Origin: Allomesorhizobium camelthorni
Lineage (GTDB): Bacteria > Pseudomonadota > Alphaproteobacteria > Rhizobiales > Rhizobiaceae
Length of the DNA stretch: 33,879 bases
NCBI RefSeq assembly: GCF_011045125.1
Contig: NZ_JAAKZF010000056.1
Coordinates: 1 to 33,879, forward strand
Direction: 5' to 3'
Below the pieces are notes generated by a model. The model searched no databases. It was not told where the DNA came from and saw only the letters and a list, made by a program, of their open reading frames with translations. The position numbers were made by a program, and so were the translations under genes. Of the stretch, positions 14,538-24,534 are shown piece by piece; position 1 is the first letter of the stretch; the number at the start of each line of letters is the position of its first letter.

Positions 14538-16493
14538 ATGACCCGATTCCAATACCTGGAAGACGCCAAGCGCGAAAACGAACGCAACTTCCGCCACAAG
14601 CTTCACCAATCCTTTTCCCGCTTTCTCGCCTACTGCGGGGTCATGCGGGCATGCCGTCCTGTCCCGCAGTTCAAGCGCCAGAAGCCCGTCGTCATCGGCC
14701 TCGTGCTTCCCGAAGGGGCCGACATCGATGTCTACGAAGGCGGTGCCCGTTATGCAGCGCACGGTCCGTCTGTTCTCCATGGCGGCCATGACGGCACCGA
14801 AGTCCTGACCAGGACCGCCAATCGGAAAAAGCTGGACGACGAGGGCTTGTCCAAAGCGCTCACCGTCCAGAGGCGCGTTGTCCTGCTGGCAGAGAACTCC
14901 GCGTGCGTGCCTGAGAGCTTCCATCTCGCCGCCGACGCGGTCGGACAGGTCGGTCCCGTCCTGCCGCGCCACGTCATCGCCGGGGCGAAGCTTTGCCTCG
15001 GGCTCTCGGTGACGCCGGAACAGGCCGAGTTCATTGCCACAGTGCCGCTGGATATCGTCGCTGCGGCCCTCCGACGGGGCAGGCCTGTGACGAAGGCGAT
15101 CGCGCTGATGAAGGAGGCCCTCCTGCCGAAGCTCAGGGATCTCTCCGGGCCGACGTTGGACGATCTGCACGGTCTCGGCGAGGCTGGCGACTGGGGGCGC
15201 GAACTGGCGGTCGATCTTGCGGACTGGAAAGCAGGCAAGATCGGCTGGGAAGACGTTGATCGGGGCATCCTGCTCAGCGGACCTCCCGGGACGGGCAAGA
15301 CTACGTTCGCGGGCGCTCTGGCACGTACCTGCGATGTCCATCTCGTCCTCGGCTCGATCGGCCGCTGGCAGGCTAGGGGGCATTTGGGCGACCTTCTGAA
15401 GGCCATGCGTGCCGCCTTCGACGAGGCCCGCAAGAATGCGCCGTCGATCATCTTTCTGGACGAGATCGACGCGGTCGGCGACCGAGAGCGGTTCAGCGGC
15501 CACAATGCGCAGTATTCCACCGAGGTCGTCGCGGCGCTGCTTGAATGCATCGACGGGACTGAGCGCCGGGAAGGCGTAGTTGTGGTTGGCGCCTGCAACC
15601 ATCCAGAAAGGCTGGATGCCGCGCTCGTCCGTGCCGGCCGTCTCGACAGGCACGTCCGCATTCCGCTCCCCGACCAGAAGGGACGAGAAGGAATCCTGCG
15701 CTGGCACCTGCAGGGCTTGCTTCCCGGCGCGGAGCTGTCAGCCATTGCGGCGAGAACGGATGGCTGGAACGGAGCCTCGCTCGAGCAGCTGGTCCGCCAA
15801 GGCAGACGCCGGGCACGCCGGGCACGGCGGGACCTGACCCTCGATGATCTGGTGGCCGAGCTTCCCGTTCGCGTGGCGATCCCCGAGGACGTCCGCCGGA
15901 GGTCGGCGCTCCATGAGGCGGGGCACGCTGTCGTTGGCCTTGTCTTGGATGCAGGGGAACTCATCGCCGCTACTCTCGCCAGCACCATCGTTCCGAACGT
16001 GGCCGGACTTCAGGATGGCGGGGGCGTGTTCTTCCGGCAGAAGCCAATGCGGGAACGCACGCGGTCGCAGCTGCTCGACGACATCTGCGTCAGGCTGGGA
16101 GGACTCGCGGCCGAGGAAGTCACCTTGGGCGACCGCTCCGCGGGAGGAGGCGGCGCGCGTGGTTCTGACCTTCACGACGCGACCCGCTCGGCGCTGACGT
16201 TCGAGGCCTCGTACGGCCTCGGCGAGGGCTTCGCTTACCTTGCTTCCGAGGACGAAGATGAGCTGTTCAGCGCCCTCCGGCTCGACCGCTGCCTGCACGC
16301 GCGCGTCGACAAGGTGCTGGCCGAGCAATTCGCCCGGGCGAAGCGCATCGTCGAGAGCCATCGTCATGAGGTCGAGCGGATCGCGGAGGCGCTGATTGCG
16401 CAGGACACGCTGTCAGCCGAAGAAGTCAGAGACCTGATGGCGCAGCAGCCTCGGCTGAGGCTGATCGACGATCCCGGGAGAAAGGCGAGTTGA
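14538..16493 (+). CDS. Soluble FtsH-like AAA+ ATPase with M41 peptidase domain
   Basis: A 651-aa protein. Residues ~1-230 form a unique helical N-terminal region without the two membrane helices of true FtsH. An AAA+ module follows: Walker A GPPGTGKTT (from residue 248), Walker B IIFLDEID (304-311), sensor/arginine-finger region VRAGRLDRHVRIPLPD. The C-terminal peptidase M41 domain has the zinc motif HEAGH (459-463) and the third-ligand region GSDLHDATRSALTF (Asp544). All catalytic residues are present, so an ATP-driven metalloprotease acting in the cytoplasm is expected. It follows the TnsA-like gene. Targets are unknown; a role in phage defence or DNA-damage response is inference from context. 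Confidence 0.88.
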   Translation: MTRFQYLEDAKRENERNFRHKLHQSFSRFLAYCGVMRACRPVPQFKRQKPVVIGLVLPEGADIDVYEGGARYAAHGPSVLHGGHDGTEVLTRTANRKKLDDEGLSKALTVQRRVVLLAENSACVPESFHLAADAVGQVGPVLPRHVIAGAKLCLGLSVTPEQAEFIATVPLDIVAAALRRGRPVTKAIALMKEALLPKLRDLSGPTLDDLHGLGEAGDWGRELAVDLADWKAGKIGWEDVDRGILLSGPPGTGKTTFAGALARTCDVHLVLGSIGRWQARGHLGDLLKAMRAAFDEARKNAPSIIFLDEIDAVGDRERFSGHNAQYSTEVVAALLECIDGTERREGVVVVGACNHPERLDAALVRAGRLDRHVRIPLPDQKGREGILRWHLQGLLPGAELSAIAARTDGWNGASLEQLVRQGRRRARRARRDLTLDDLVAELPVRVAIPEDVRRRSALHEAGHAVVGLVLDAGELIAATLASTIVPNVAGLQDGGGVFFRQKPMRERTRSQLLDDICVRLGGLAAEEVTLGDRSAGGGGARGSDLHDATRSALTFEASYGLGEGFAYLASEDEDELFSALRLDRCLHARVDKVLAEQFARAKRIVESHRHEVERIAEALIAQDTLSAEEVRDLMAQQPRLRLIDDPGRKAS

Positions 16494-16531
16494 GAACCGT
16501 GGATAGGCCACGGCTCGGCGCCGGGATGTTC

Positions 16532-16714
16532 TTATTCTTTCACCCGCTTGTCCGGCCGGGTTAGCGGAACTTCAGGATGGCCCTCTCGGACGATCATCCG
16601 CTTGGGCCTGCGCGCCGGAACGAAGCCTTCGGCCACGAGCGCCTGCCAGTACGAGGCCTTTCCGGCCTGTTCGCCATCCGTAGGGGCCGTCGGTTTGTTG
16701 TCCTTCTCCGTCAT
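16532..16714 (-). CDS. Small basic protein (60 aa)
   Basis: Starts at ATG 16712-16714 (MTEKDNKPTAPTDGEQAGKA) with GAGGAG 6-7 bases upstream, and continues SYWQALVAEGFVPARRPKRM. No membrane helix; a charged tail follows at both ends. It lies 28 bases after the metallophosphoesterase gene on the same strand, so it is probably the second gene of that operon, and it converges on the FtsH-like gene. No family recognised. Confidence 0.6.
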   Translation of the reverse strand: MTEKDNKPTAPTDGEQAGKASYWQALVAEGFVPARRPKRMIVREGHPEVPLTRPDKRVKE

Positions 16715-16742
16715 GGACGCTCCTCTCTGACGAGCAAAGGTA

Positions 16743-17303
16743 TCATACTGCCCCCTCCGGAACACCATATCCCTTCATTTGCTGCGTCAACTCCCTGAGG
16801 GTGCGGGGCGCAAAACCCGTATCCCGGCAGTCAACGCCGACGTCGCGCGAGCGGTAATAGTTCGGCATCTCGCCGTGACAATGGCCATAAAGGTGCCAGC
16901 CACCCTTTTTGATCTTCGGCCATGTCCGGCAGGCGTAATGCGCCAGGAAGACGTGCTGCCCTCCATCCGTGATCTCGAGCTGCTGGGCCGGCGGCTGCTC
17001 CCAGTCCAAGGATGCGATGACCGGGTGAACGACGTTCGGCCTCTCGTAGTCATGGTTGCCCAACACGAGCACCTTTCGGCCCATGAGCCTCGCGAAAATC
17101 GAGCGCACGCGGTCGCGGTCGTGAAGGCCCATCGAAAAATCGCCGAGATGAAAAACCGTGTCCTCGGGTCGAACGACGGCATTCCAGGCGCGGACCAGGA
17201 ATTCGTCCATTTCCACTGTGCTTGAGAAAGGCCTGGCGCAGGCTGACGTGGACAGCATCAGCGCATGCGAAAAATGGGTGTCTGCGGTGTAGCGGAAAGT
17301 CAT
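16743..17303 (-). CDS. Calcineurin-like metallophosphoesterase
   Basis: A 186-aa phosphoesterase with the standard metal-binding motifs: D-x-H near the start (YTADTHFSHALM), GDFSMG for the GDxxxx block (VFHLGDF), GNHDYERP for GNHD, FLAHYACRTW, and the closing GHCHG (HLYGHCHGEMPNYY). This is the single-domain cytosolic family often found on phages and mobile elements; substrates may be phosphodiesters or phosphoprotein, not predictable here. It reads away from the large helicase gene and toward the FtsH-like gene, with a small gene behind it. Confidence 0.88.
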   Translation of the reverse strand: MTFRYTADTHFSHALMLSTSACARPFSSTVEMDEFLVRAWNAVVRPEDTVFHLGDFSMGLHDRDRVRSIFARLMGRKVLVLGNHDYERPNVVHPVIASLDWEQPPAQQLEITDGGQHVFLAHYACRTWPKIKKGGWHLYGHCHGEMPNYYRSRDVGVDCRDTGFAPRTLRELTQQMKGYGVPEGAV

Positions 17304-17951
17304 GGGAGCGATCTCTCAAAAACGTAGCGTTGAACGGCGCGTCCGAGGGCGCGCTGGCGGCTTCACATCGTTATTCGTATTGAGAGCCTCTGCATGACCT
17401 TCATTCCGGTCCGATCACCGCACACACGTACGGACGTTCAAACTGCCGATGACAGATATCGGGATCTCCTTCCGACGTCCAGCCGTGGCCGATGTGGGCT
17501 GCAGAGTGACCGCCGCTAAGCCCGGAAAGGTGGTCGACTCTCTCAATTGCGTGGATGGGGCGTCTGGCAGGAAGGTGCCGCGGCGGTAGGCATGCCGCAC
17601 GCCGGCCACCTGTTCAGCGCAAGGCGCGTGCAGCGCCCTCGTCGATTGGTGCCTTCGTCTCGATACCAGAATGTCCCTGTCTGCCACACAATCGAAGAGT
17701 GTGATTTAGCTGTGCGCGGCAAGACGAGCCGCAGAAGAACGGTTGCAGAACGAACGAAATGGGTGAAAATGCCGTTCGTTCGACCTGATCGGGTCAGGGG
17801 CGTGCGGGGGAGAAGAACTGGGGGCAATGCCTGCGAGGCGGCTACCAAGGATCACAAGCTCGATTTTCCGCATGCGTCTTGATTCATAATTTCGTGGTCA
17901 AGCGACGAAATTCCATGCGTATGGATACGCCAACAAGAACAGCGGGAATCG
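17304..17951. other. Long intergenic region upstream of the helicase
   Basis: About 650 bases. Short frames overlap on both strands near 17540-17880, but none has a family match or a good ribosome binding site. The region contains an inverted repeat at 17748-17781 (separate entry) and must hold the divergent promoters of the phosphoesterase and the helicase. Confidence 0.4.
17748..17781. promoter_or_regulatory. GAACGAACG inverted repeat, possible operator
   Basis: GAACGAACG (17748-17756) is a perfect inverted copy of CGTTCGTTC (17773-17781) with 16 bases between, about 170 bases before the helicase start. The half-sites share GAAC/GTTC with the LexA operator but not its N7 spacing, so I do not call it a LexA box. 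Confidence 0.4.
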
Positions 17952-20900
17952 ATGAAAAACGAAGACCTACTAGGGCTTGTTAAACAGAAGGTTGAAAATC
18001 TTAGGCCCAAGCTGCTCGACCTGAGTCGCCGAAATCCTCTGCTGGCGACCAAGCTCTCGCCCCGGTCGAACGCGCACATCCGTGCTGTCGACGAACTCCC
18101 CGAAGTTCTGTTTTACAAGTTGAACAACGGACAGACGATGCGTCTCGTCCCTCTGCCGGAAATCGATGCCGATCCGCGGGACGAAGAGACCAAGACGTTT
18201 CGCGACGCCCTCGCCAACGCCCGCATCACCGATGAGGCATATCTAGCCGAACTCGATGCGATCGAGCGGGACGCTGACGACTATCTCGATCATACCCGGG
18301 TGATCGAGCGCGCGTTGAAGGATCGTATCCGGGTGGATCTCGGTCTTCCGCCTCGGCCCCAAAAGGCCGATGTCAACCTGGCGCAACATGCGCGCAACAA
18401 CGGCATCACCCCATCATACGAGCTGCCTGATCCCGAGGACGAGTCGGAGCACGACCGCCATACAGACGATGATATCCAGACCTTGCTGCTTCCAAAGGAT
18501 TTGGAGCGCAAGCTTAATAACGTCACTTCCAAATGCCGCACGTGGATTCAGGAAACAGGTATCAACGTGCTGCAAGTGGCCTATGGCTTCCTGGAGTGGT
18601 CCGAGCCCAACCAGACGGACACGTCGTACGCTCCTCTGATCCTCTGCGGCGCCCAGATCGAAAAGAAGCGAACGCGGGAAGGCGTCGAGTTCCGAATTTC
18701 CGGGACGGGCGAAGAGCCCGAAGTAAATGCCGTCCTGACCGAAAAAATGCGTATCGAGTTCGGTATCGAACTGCCGCCCTTCGAGGGTGCCTCTGTCGAA
18801 GACTATCTGGCCACAGTCGCCAAGATCGCCCCGAAGCAGATTGTCTGGCGGGTACGCCGGCAGGTTGCCATTGGCGTTTTCCCTTCGGCCCGGATGGCAA
18901 TGTATCACGACATCGATCCGTCAAATCCGCCCTTCCCGGACAACGAGATTGTCCGCTCGCTGCTCGGAGGGATGAACTCGGAATCGGCGCTGCCGTTCGC
19001 GGAGGAATACAACGTCGACGAGCCGGACATCGAGCGATGCGTACCTTGTGTCGTTCTCGACGCAGATTCCTCGCAGTTCAGCACCCTCGTGGATATTGCC
19101 AACGGAAAGAACCTCGCCGTCGAGGGGCCTCCCGGAACCGGGAAATCGCAGACGATCGTGAATGCGATCGCTGCCGCCCTTGCCGAGGGCAAGAAGGTCC
19201 TCTTCGTAGCAGAGAAGCTTGCGGCGCTGAATGTCGTGCGCTCCCGTCTCGAAGCGGTGGGACTTGGGGAATTCCTGTTGCCGCTGCAGGCCGAACGGTC
19301 GACGAGGGAGCAGGTCACTGGCTCGGTCAGGTCACGCGTCGAGATGCGGCGACCGGCAGCGATCCGAGATTATGATCGGCAACTCGAGGAATACAGGCGA
19401 ATCCGCTCTCAGCTCGCCGAGTACATTGACCTACTGACTCTGCCGTTCGCCAGCAGCGGTCTGACCGTCCACGAGATACTCGGGAAGAGCATCGCCACGA
19501 GTCCCTGCCTGGAGGGAATGCCCGCGGAGGTGATTGCGGAAACCGACATACCGGACAGCTTTCTCAGCGTGGCTGGGATCGGGCGTTTGCGGGCGCTGGC
19601 TGTTGCAGTGGAGAAGGGAGCACAGGGCGCCGCGCAGGCGGCTTCGTACTGGAAGTCTACGGGGCTCGTGCATGCGGAACGTTTTACGGTCGAGGAGGCG
19701 TGCAATCTCGCCTTGAATTCGGCGCGTGCATACCGGGCCCTCGCCACGTTGCGGGATGGTCTCTCGGCTCACGGCATTGATCCGCGAACGGGCAATGAAA
19801 CGCTCGGGACGCTGCAGCAGGCCTGAACGGACTGCTGAACTTGCCGAGCGAGCTTCCTCGAGACCTGTTGGCGCGCTTGCTGGATGGCGGAAACCTCGAT
19901 CGGCTATCCGCTTTTCTTGGCGAATGTGACGCAAGCCTCGAGTCGGAACGTGAGCTGACGGAAATACTCGACGCCGAACTGTCTGGCGAAACCTTGTCGC
20001 TGGTGAAGCGCGTTGCGGGAATTTGCGCCGGCGCGTCGCTGGAGACATTGGACCTGGCGGAGCTCGAATCCGAGCTTGCCGAACGCCGCGAGACGTTGGA
20101 CGGGGCGAGGGGCCTCGAGGCTGCCATGGCCCCGCTGGTTCGCGCGCGTCCGGAGGCCGCAAACTGGAAGTTCGACAGCATCGCGAAGGCTCACGGGGCG
20201 ATCGCCAGTGCCGGGCGCGAAGCCCTTATGTGCAGAAACGCCGCGACTGGCGATCCAGCTGCGACGGCGATCCTGAGAAAGCTATGCTCCGAGGGGCGCG
20301 CCCTCCAGGCAACCAAGAGCGGCCTCGAAAGTCGTGTCTCGTTGAGCGTGGATGCGCCGCTTCAGACGCTGGTGCAGACGATCGCCTCGCTCAGGGCCGG
20401 CGGCATCTTCGCATTTCTCTCCGGGGAGTTTAGGCAGGCCAAGAAATTGGCCCGATCTCTGTCACTGTCAGACCGCTTCGACAAACGTGATGCCCTCGAG
20501 CGGCTCGAAGCCCTCGCATCCTATCGCAGCACCGAGCGGGAATTCGTCGAGAACCCGCAGGCAATCGCTGTGTTCGGCCTGCACTTCCGGGGCACCGGAA
20601 CGGACTTCTCGCCATTCGAGCGCCTGACCAAGTTCTACGAGGTGGCGCAATCCTTGGCCGGACCGGAACATCATTCGTTGCGCACGTTCCTGCGCGACGC
20701 CGACTTCGACGATCTGGAGCTTGTGCCGCCAATACCCGGGAACGTTCCCGTGGACAGCCTCCAGACCCTGCAGCGCGACCTCGTCGTCGCTCAGAAGGAG
20801 ATCGACGATCTCGCCGAAGCCCTGGACGCATTGCGGCCGTTGCTCGGGGCTTTCCGTGACCCTGCATCGTTCGATCCGAATGCGCTGCCGGAGCTTGAGG

Positions 20901-23366
20901 CGAGGCTGGAAGCGCTGCTGGCCGGACGAACGAAGCTCGATGGCGACAAGGCCGTTTCGAAGTTGCTCGGCGGGAAATTCCAGGGAGCGCGGACGGCGAC
21001 CGCTTCGTTAGGAGAGGCATGCGCGTGGGCAAGGGAGTCGTTGCCCCATCGGGAGCAGGTGACCTCGGTCCTGAACAGGGGTCGGCCCGCAGAGGCGGCC
21101 GAGCATGCCAAGCGCGTGCTTGACGCCGCCGTCCGCGCACGAGGCCTGCTGTCCGAGCTGTGCGAGATTTCGCGCATGGATGCGCTCCACTTCACGAATG
21201 ACCGTGACGAGAATGCCATCGCGACGTTCCTGGAGGGCGCGTCCGCTGATCAGGATGGGCTGTTTGCCCATGCTGCGCTGGCGACGGCGCTCGTCGAACT
21301 GAAGGGAACAGGAACGTTCCGCTCGTGGCCTATCGAATGCAGGCGGGCGTCCCTGACGGGTTGGCGGCGCAGTTCGAGGCGCTGGCAGTTCGCAAACTCG
21401 CCCGGGCGGTCTATGCCGAGTATGGTTCGACGCTTTCGCGCTATCCCGGAAATCGCCTCGACGATCTTCGGGCGGCCTTGGCTAAGCAGGACAGGGAAAT
21501 CATCAAGCTTGCGCGACAGCAGTTGCGGTGGAAGGTGCACGCGGACGCGAAGCCGCCCTTCGGCAATGGCACGGGGGAGAAGTCCACTTGGACGCAGATG
21601 GCGCTGATCGATAACGAGATAAACAAGCAGCAGCGCTTCATCTCCGTCCGTGATCTAACCCAGCGCGCCGGCCGCGCGCTCCTTGAACTGAAGCCGTGCT
21701 GGATGATGTCGCCGCTGGCGGTGGCGCAGTATGTGCCAAAGAATGCTATCACCTTCGACCTGTGCATAATCGACGAGGCATCCCAGATGCCTCCGGAGGC
21801 ATCGATAGGTGCCCTGCTTCGCTGCAAGCAGACGGTTGTTGTGGGAGACACCAACCAGCTACCTCCGAGCAGCTTCTTCAAGAAAATGATCGACGATGAG
21901 GAGGCGGACGAGGACGAGAACGTCCTGAACGAGTCGATCCTCGAAATGGCGAACGCTACCTTCCGCCCGGCAAGACGCCTGCGATGGCACTATCGCTCGC
22001 GCCACTCGGCGCTCATCAAGTTTTCCAATCGCCTTGTCTACGAAGACAATCTCATCGTCTTTCCCTCGGCGACTGAATCCATGGCGCGGATGGGTGTCGA
22101 ATTCAGGGCAGTTGACGGCCTCTATAAGGCGGGAACGAACCCGATCGAAGCCCGGACCATTGTCGACGCCGCGCTCGACTTCATGCGCACCGATCCGGAC
22201 CGTTCCCTCGGCATCGTCACTCTCAACCAGAAGCAGCGTGACCTGATCAACGAGGAATTTGAGTACGCTCTCGGTCGCGACCGTCACGCGCTGGCGTACG
22301 TCGAGGCTTGGAAGGAGAAGCATGACGGTTTGGAAGAGTTCTTCATCAAGAACCTCGAAAACGTGCAAGGCGACGAACGTGACGTGATGTTCATCGGCAC
22401 CGTGTACGGGCCGGAGGCAAGGGGCGCGCGGACTGCCCAACAGTTCGGTCCCATCAACGGCCTCGCCGGAAAGCGCCGCCTGAACGTGCTCTTTTCCCGC
22501 GCCAAGGAGAAGATCGTGACATTCTCCTCCATGACGGCTGCCGACATCGTAGCCGAGGAAACGGGCAATGCGGGCGCCTACATGCTGAAGCGCTGGCTGG
22601 AATACTGCGCTAGCGGCGTGCTCGACGGCGGCTTGGAAACACAACGCGAAGCCGACTCAGAATTTGAAGTGTTCGTAATGGATCAGATACGAGGCATGGG
22701 CTACGTGCCTGTGCCCCAAGTCGGCGTTGCTGGATATTTTGTCGATATCGGCATCCGACATCCCGATTGGCCGCATGGCTTTGTGTTGGGGGTCGAGTGC
22801 GACGGTGCAAGCTATCACTCGGCCAAATCCGCACGTGACCGCGACCGTCTTCGTCAGGAAGTGCTCGAAGGCCTAGGTTGGCGATTCCACCGCATCTGGT
22901 CGACCGACTGGTTCAACAACCCGCGTCGAGAGGCCGAACGCGTGCGCGCGGTTCTTTCGGCTCGAATGGAGGAACTGAAGGCGCGCGAAGCCGAGTTCGC
23001 TGTACAGCCCGCCCGTCCGGAGCCATCGCCCGTCATCGAGCTGACCGAGCCTTTGCCGGAACCTGCACCATCGCTGTTCGATCAAATTGGGCCAGAGATC
23101 CTGCTCTGCCGATCGCCAAGCCCACCAATGATCGTGCCGTTGCGATCGGCGATACTGTCCGCGTCCGCTATCTGAACGGCGACTGCAAGATACTGCGGCT
23201 CACCATCAGCAAGTCAAAGAGCGATCTCGGCAGCGGGCTCGTGCATTTCGACGCGCCCATCGCCAAGGCGTTGCTTGGCGCAGAGGAAGGCGATGAGGTT
23301 GAGGTGCTGACCGGCCCATACGTGCGGCCTGCCGTGGTCGAGAGCATCACGAAGAATGGGACGTAA
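17952..23366 (+). pseudogene. DUF4011 - SF1 helicase - endonuclease giant protein (Hhe-like), three frameshifts
   Basis: Joined frames give ~1,805 residues. The N-terminal DUF4011 region starts at LRPKLLDLSRRNPLLATKLS. Walker A EGPPGTGKSQT is at 391. A long coiled-coil insertion follows. Then come SF1 motifs LCIIDEASQMPPE, VVGDTNQLPPSSFF, RLRWHYRSRHSAL, VQGDERDVMFIGTVYG and LNVLFSRAKEK. A Vsr/MTES-type nuclease follows (GYFVDIGIRHPDWP, LGVECDGASYHSAKSARDRD, GWRFHRIWSTDWF). The tail resembles the GreA/GreB C-domain (AIGDTVRVRYLNGDCKI, ALLGAEEGDEVEVL). DUF4011-helicase-Vsr proteins are a known single-gene anti-phage system (Hhe). Frame breaks: ~19823 (QQA/LNGLL), ~21318 (GTG/NVPLVAYRMQ), ~23097 (FDQIG/ARDPALP). 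Each is healed by restoring one base to a C, A or G run, so they may be sequencing errors or recent inactivation. Starts ATG 17952. Confidence 0.88.
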
Positions 23367-23444
23367 CCGGGCCAGAGGATCTATTCCGGCGTCGGCGGAC
23401 CGCTGCCCGGTTGTTACGGTGGCGGTGAAGGAAGACTGAGCGCC

Positions 23445-23466
23445 TCCTGACGGGCCCCCGTCAGGA
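23445..23466 (+). terminator. Hairpin between helicase and next gene
   Basis: TCCTGACGG (23445-23453) pairs with CCGTCAGGA (23458-23466) around a 4-base loop, 80 bases after the helicase stop. No T-run, so a weak or factor-dependent terminator. Confidence 0.5.
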
Positions 23467-23517
23467 AGATTGTGCGACACTCCCTATGGCTGCCGGGCAA
23501 CGAAAGGCCTTACGGCT

Positions 23518-24027
23518 ATGACGCTTTCTCCGTTTCTCACTGCTCTCGGATCCGCAGGTCCCCCAGCCGATCGAGCGAAAGACATGAACCTGTATGCGTG
23601 GTTGGTCGGAAGTTGGGAAGTGAAGACGGTCCGCCACCTCGACGATGGCACAACCCAGAAATCGGATGGAGAGATCCATTTTGGCTGGGTGCTCGAGGGC
23701 CGCGCGATACAGGACATCTGGATCCGACCTAAACGCCCTGCGCCATCCACGATGTATGGCACGACATTGCGCATCTTCGACGCAGGGATCGGTGCCTGGC
23801 ACATCATCTGGGCCGACCCGCTCAACCAGGATTTTTCGCGTCAGATCGGGCGGTCCGAGGGTGAGGACATTGTCCAGATCGGCGATGACTCGCGCGGTCT
23901 GCAAACTCGATGGCGTTTCACCGAGATTACTGCCAACAGCTTTCATTGGATCGGCGAGGAAAGGTCTTCCGAGAGCGATCCCTGGCAAATCACGTACGAA
24001 CATTTTGCCCGCCGAACGAATTCCTGA
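23518..24027 (+). CDS. DUF1579/calycin-like hypothetical protein
   Basis: About 169 aa from ATG 23518 (MTLSPFLTALGSAGPPADRA); a GAAAGG lies ~9 bases upstream. An upstream in-frame start at 23470 is less likely. The body is beta-rich: LYAWLVGSWEVKTVRHLDDG, DGEIHFGWVLEGRAIQDIWI, YGTTLRIFDAGIGAWHIIWA, TRWRFTEITANSFHWIGEER. This 'hGxWxhxxxxxxxxG' opening followed by repeated strands resembles the DUF1579/lipocalin-like barrels that bind small hydrophobic ligands. No signal peptide. It stands alone on the plus strand between two minus-strand groups; no link to defence is evident. Confidence 0.65.
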   Translation: MTLSPFLTALGSAGPPADRAKDMNLYAWLVGSWEVKTVRHLDDGTTQKSDGEIHFGWVLEGRAIQDIWIRPKRPAPSTMYGTTLRIFDAGIGAWHIIWADPLNQDFSRQIGRSEGEDIVQIGDDSRGLQTRWRFTEITANSFHWIGEERSSESDPWQITYEHFARRTNS

Positions 24028-24060
24028 TGCCAGCCACGGTGATCTGGTCGACGATCTAAC

Positions 24061-24534
24061 CTAGCCAGCCATCCCGCTCTCCTCCTGGACTATCACCAGA
24101 TCGTCGAGTCCTTCGTCGTATTCACAGGCGACACCGTTTAACCGCACCACACCGTAATCCGGCGGCAGCGGGGGCGCCCCATCGGCGTGGGTTTCACACC
24201 CAACGTAAAGCCAATTATGTTTGTCCCGAAGACTGCCCGGTTTCCCGCAGGTCTCGCAGTATCCATAGGAGCGCGCGTCAGCGAGAATCTCGGCTTTGTC
24301 GAGCGCAAGCTGGACATCGTTAGTCACGGTGCCTTCCAGCATCGCATCAATTCTCAGGCTTCCGTACTTCTGATAAACGCGGCCGAGGCGCAGGCTTGCA
24401 TTTTGCGGCAGCGCCCGTCCTACCTCGTCGAAATACTTGTCCAGGACCTCTTCCCAGCCCGGGCCGCACTCGAAGTGCTGTCGCTCGGGAATGAGATCAG
24501 GATACTTCGTCTTCAAGTGAGGGAAGTCTGTCAC
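24061..24534 (-). CDS. Zinc-ribbon hypothetical protein
   Basis: About 157 aa from GTG 24532-24534 (VTDFPHLKTKYPDLIPERQH). The layout is a known uncharacterised family common in phages and accessory DNA. It has an N-terminal block (FECGPGWEEVLDKYFDEVGR), a middle 'KxKxGxLR' motif (YQKYGSLRIDA), and a C-terminal zinc ribbon with CETCGKPGSLRDKHNW and the second pair VGCETH. The start overlaps the 3' end of the PPP phosphatase gene by 38 bases on the same strand, so they are coupled. A longer form starting at 24609 would overlap more and looks unlike the family. Confidence 0.65.
   Translation of the reverse strand: MTDFPHLKTKYPDLIPERQHFECGPGWEEVLDKYFDEVGRALPQNASLRLGRVYQKYGSLRIDAMLEGTVTNDVQLALDKAEILADARSYGYCETCGKPGSLRDKHNWLYVGCETHADGAPPLPPDYGVVRLNGVACEYDEGLDDLVIVQEESGMAG

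Noticed and set aside
14040-15988. Long open frames on the minus strand (555 and 412 codons) opposite the FtsH-like gene
   Set aside because: They mirror the GC-rich codon pattern of the plus-strand genes, show no family motif, and the plus strand has complete AAA+ and M41 motifs.
17748-17781. Second LexA box
   Set aside because: Half-sites are inverted with a 16-base gap rather than direct with 7 bases.
17543-17882. Overlapping ~100-codon frames on both strands upstream of the helicase
   Set aside because: No ribosome binding site, no family, composition typical of random GC-rich DNA.
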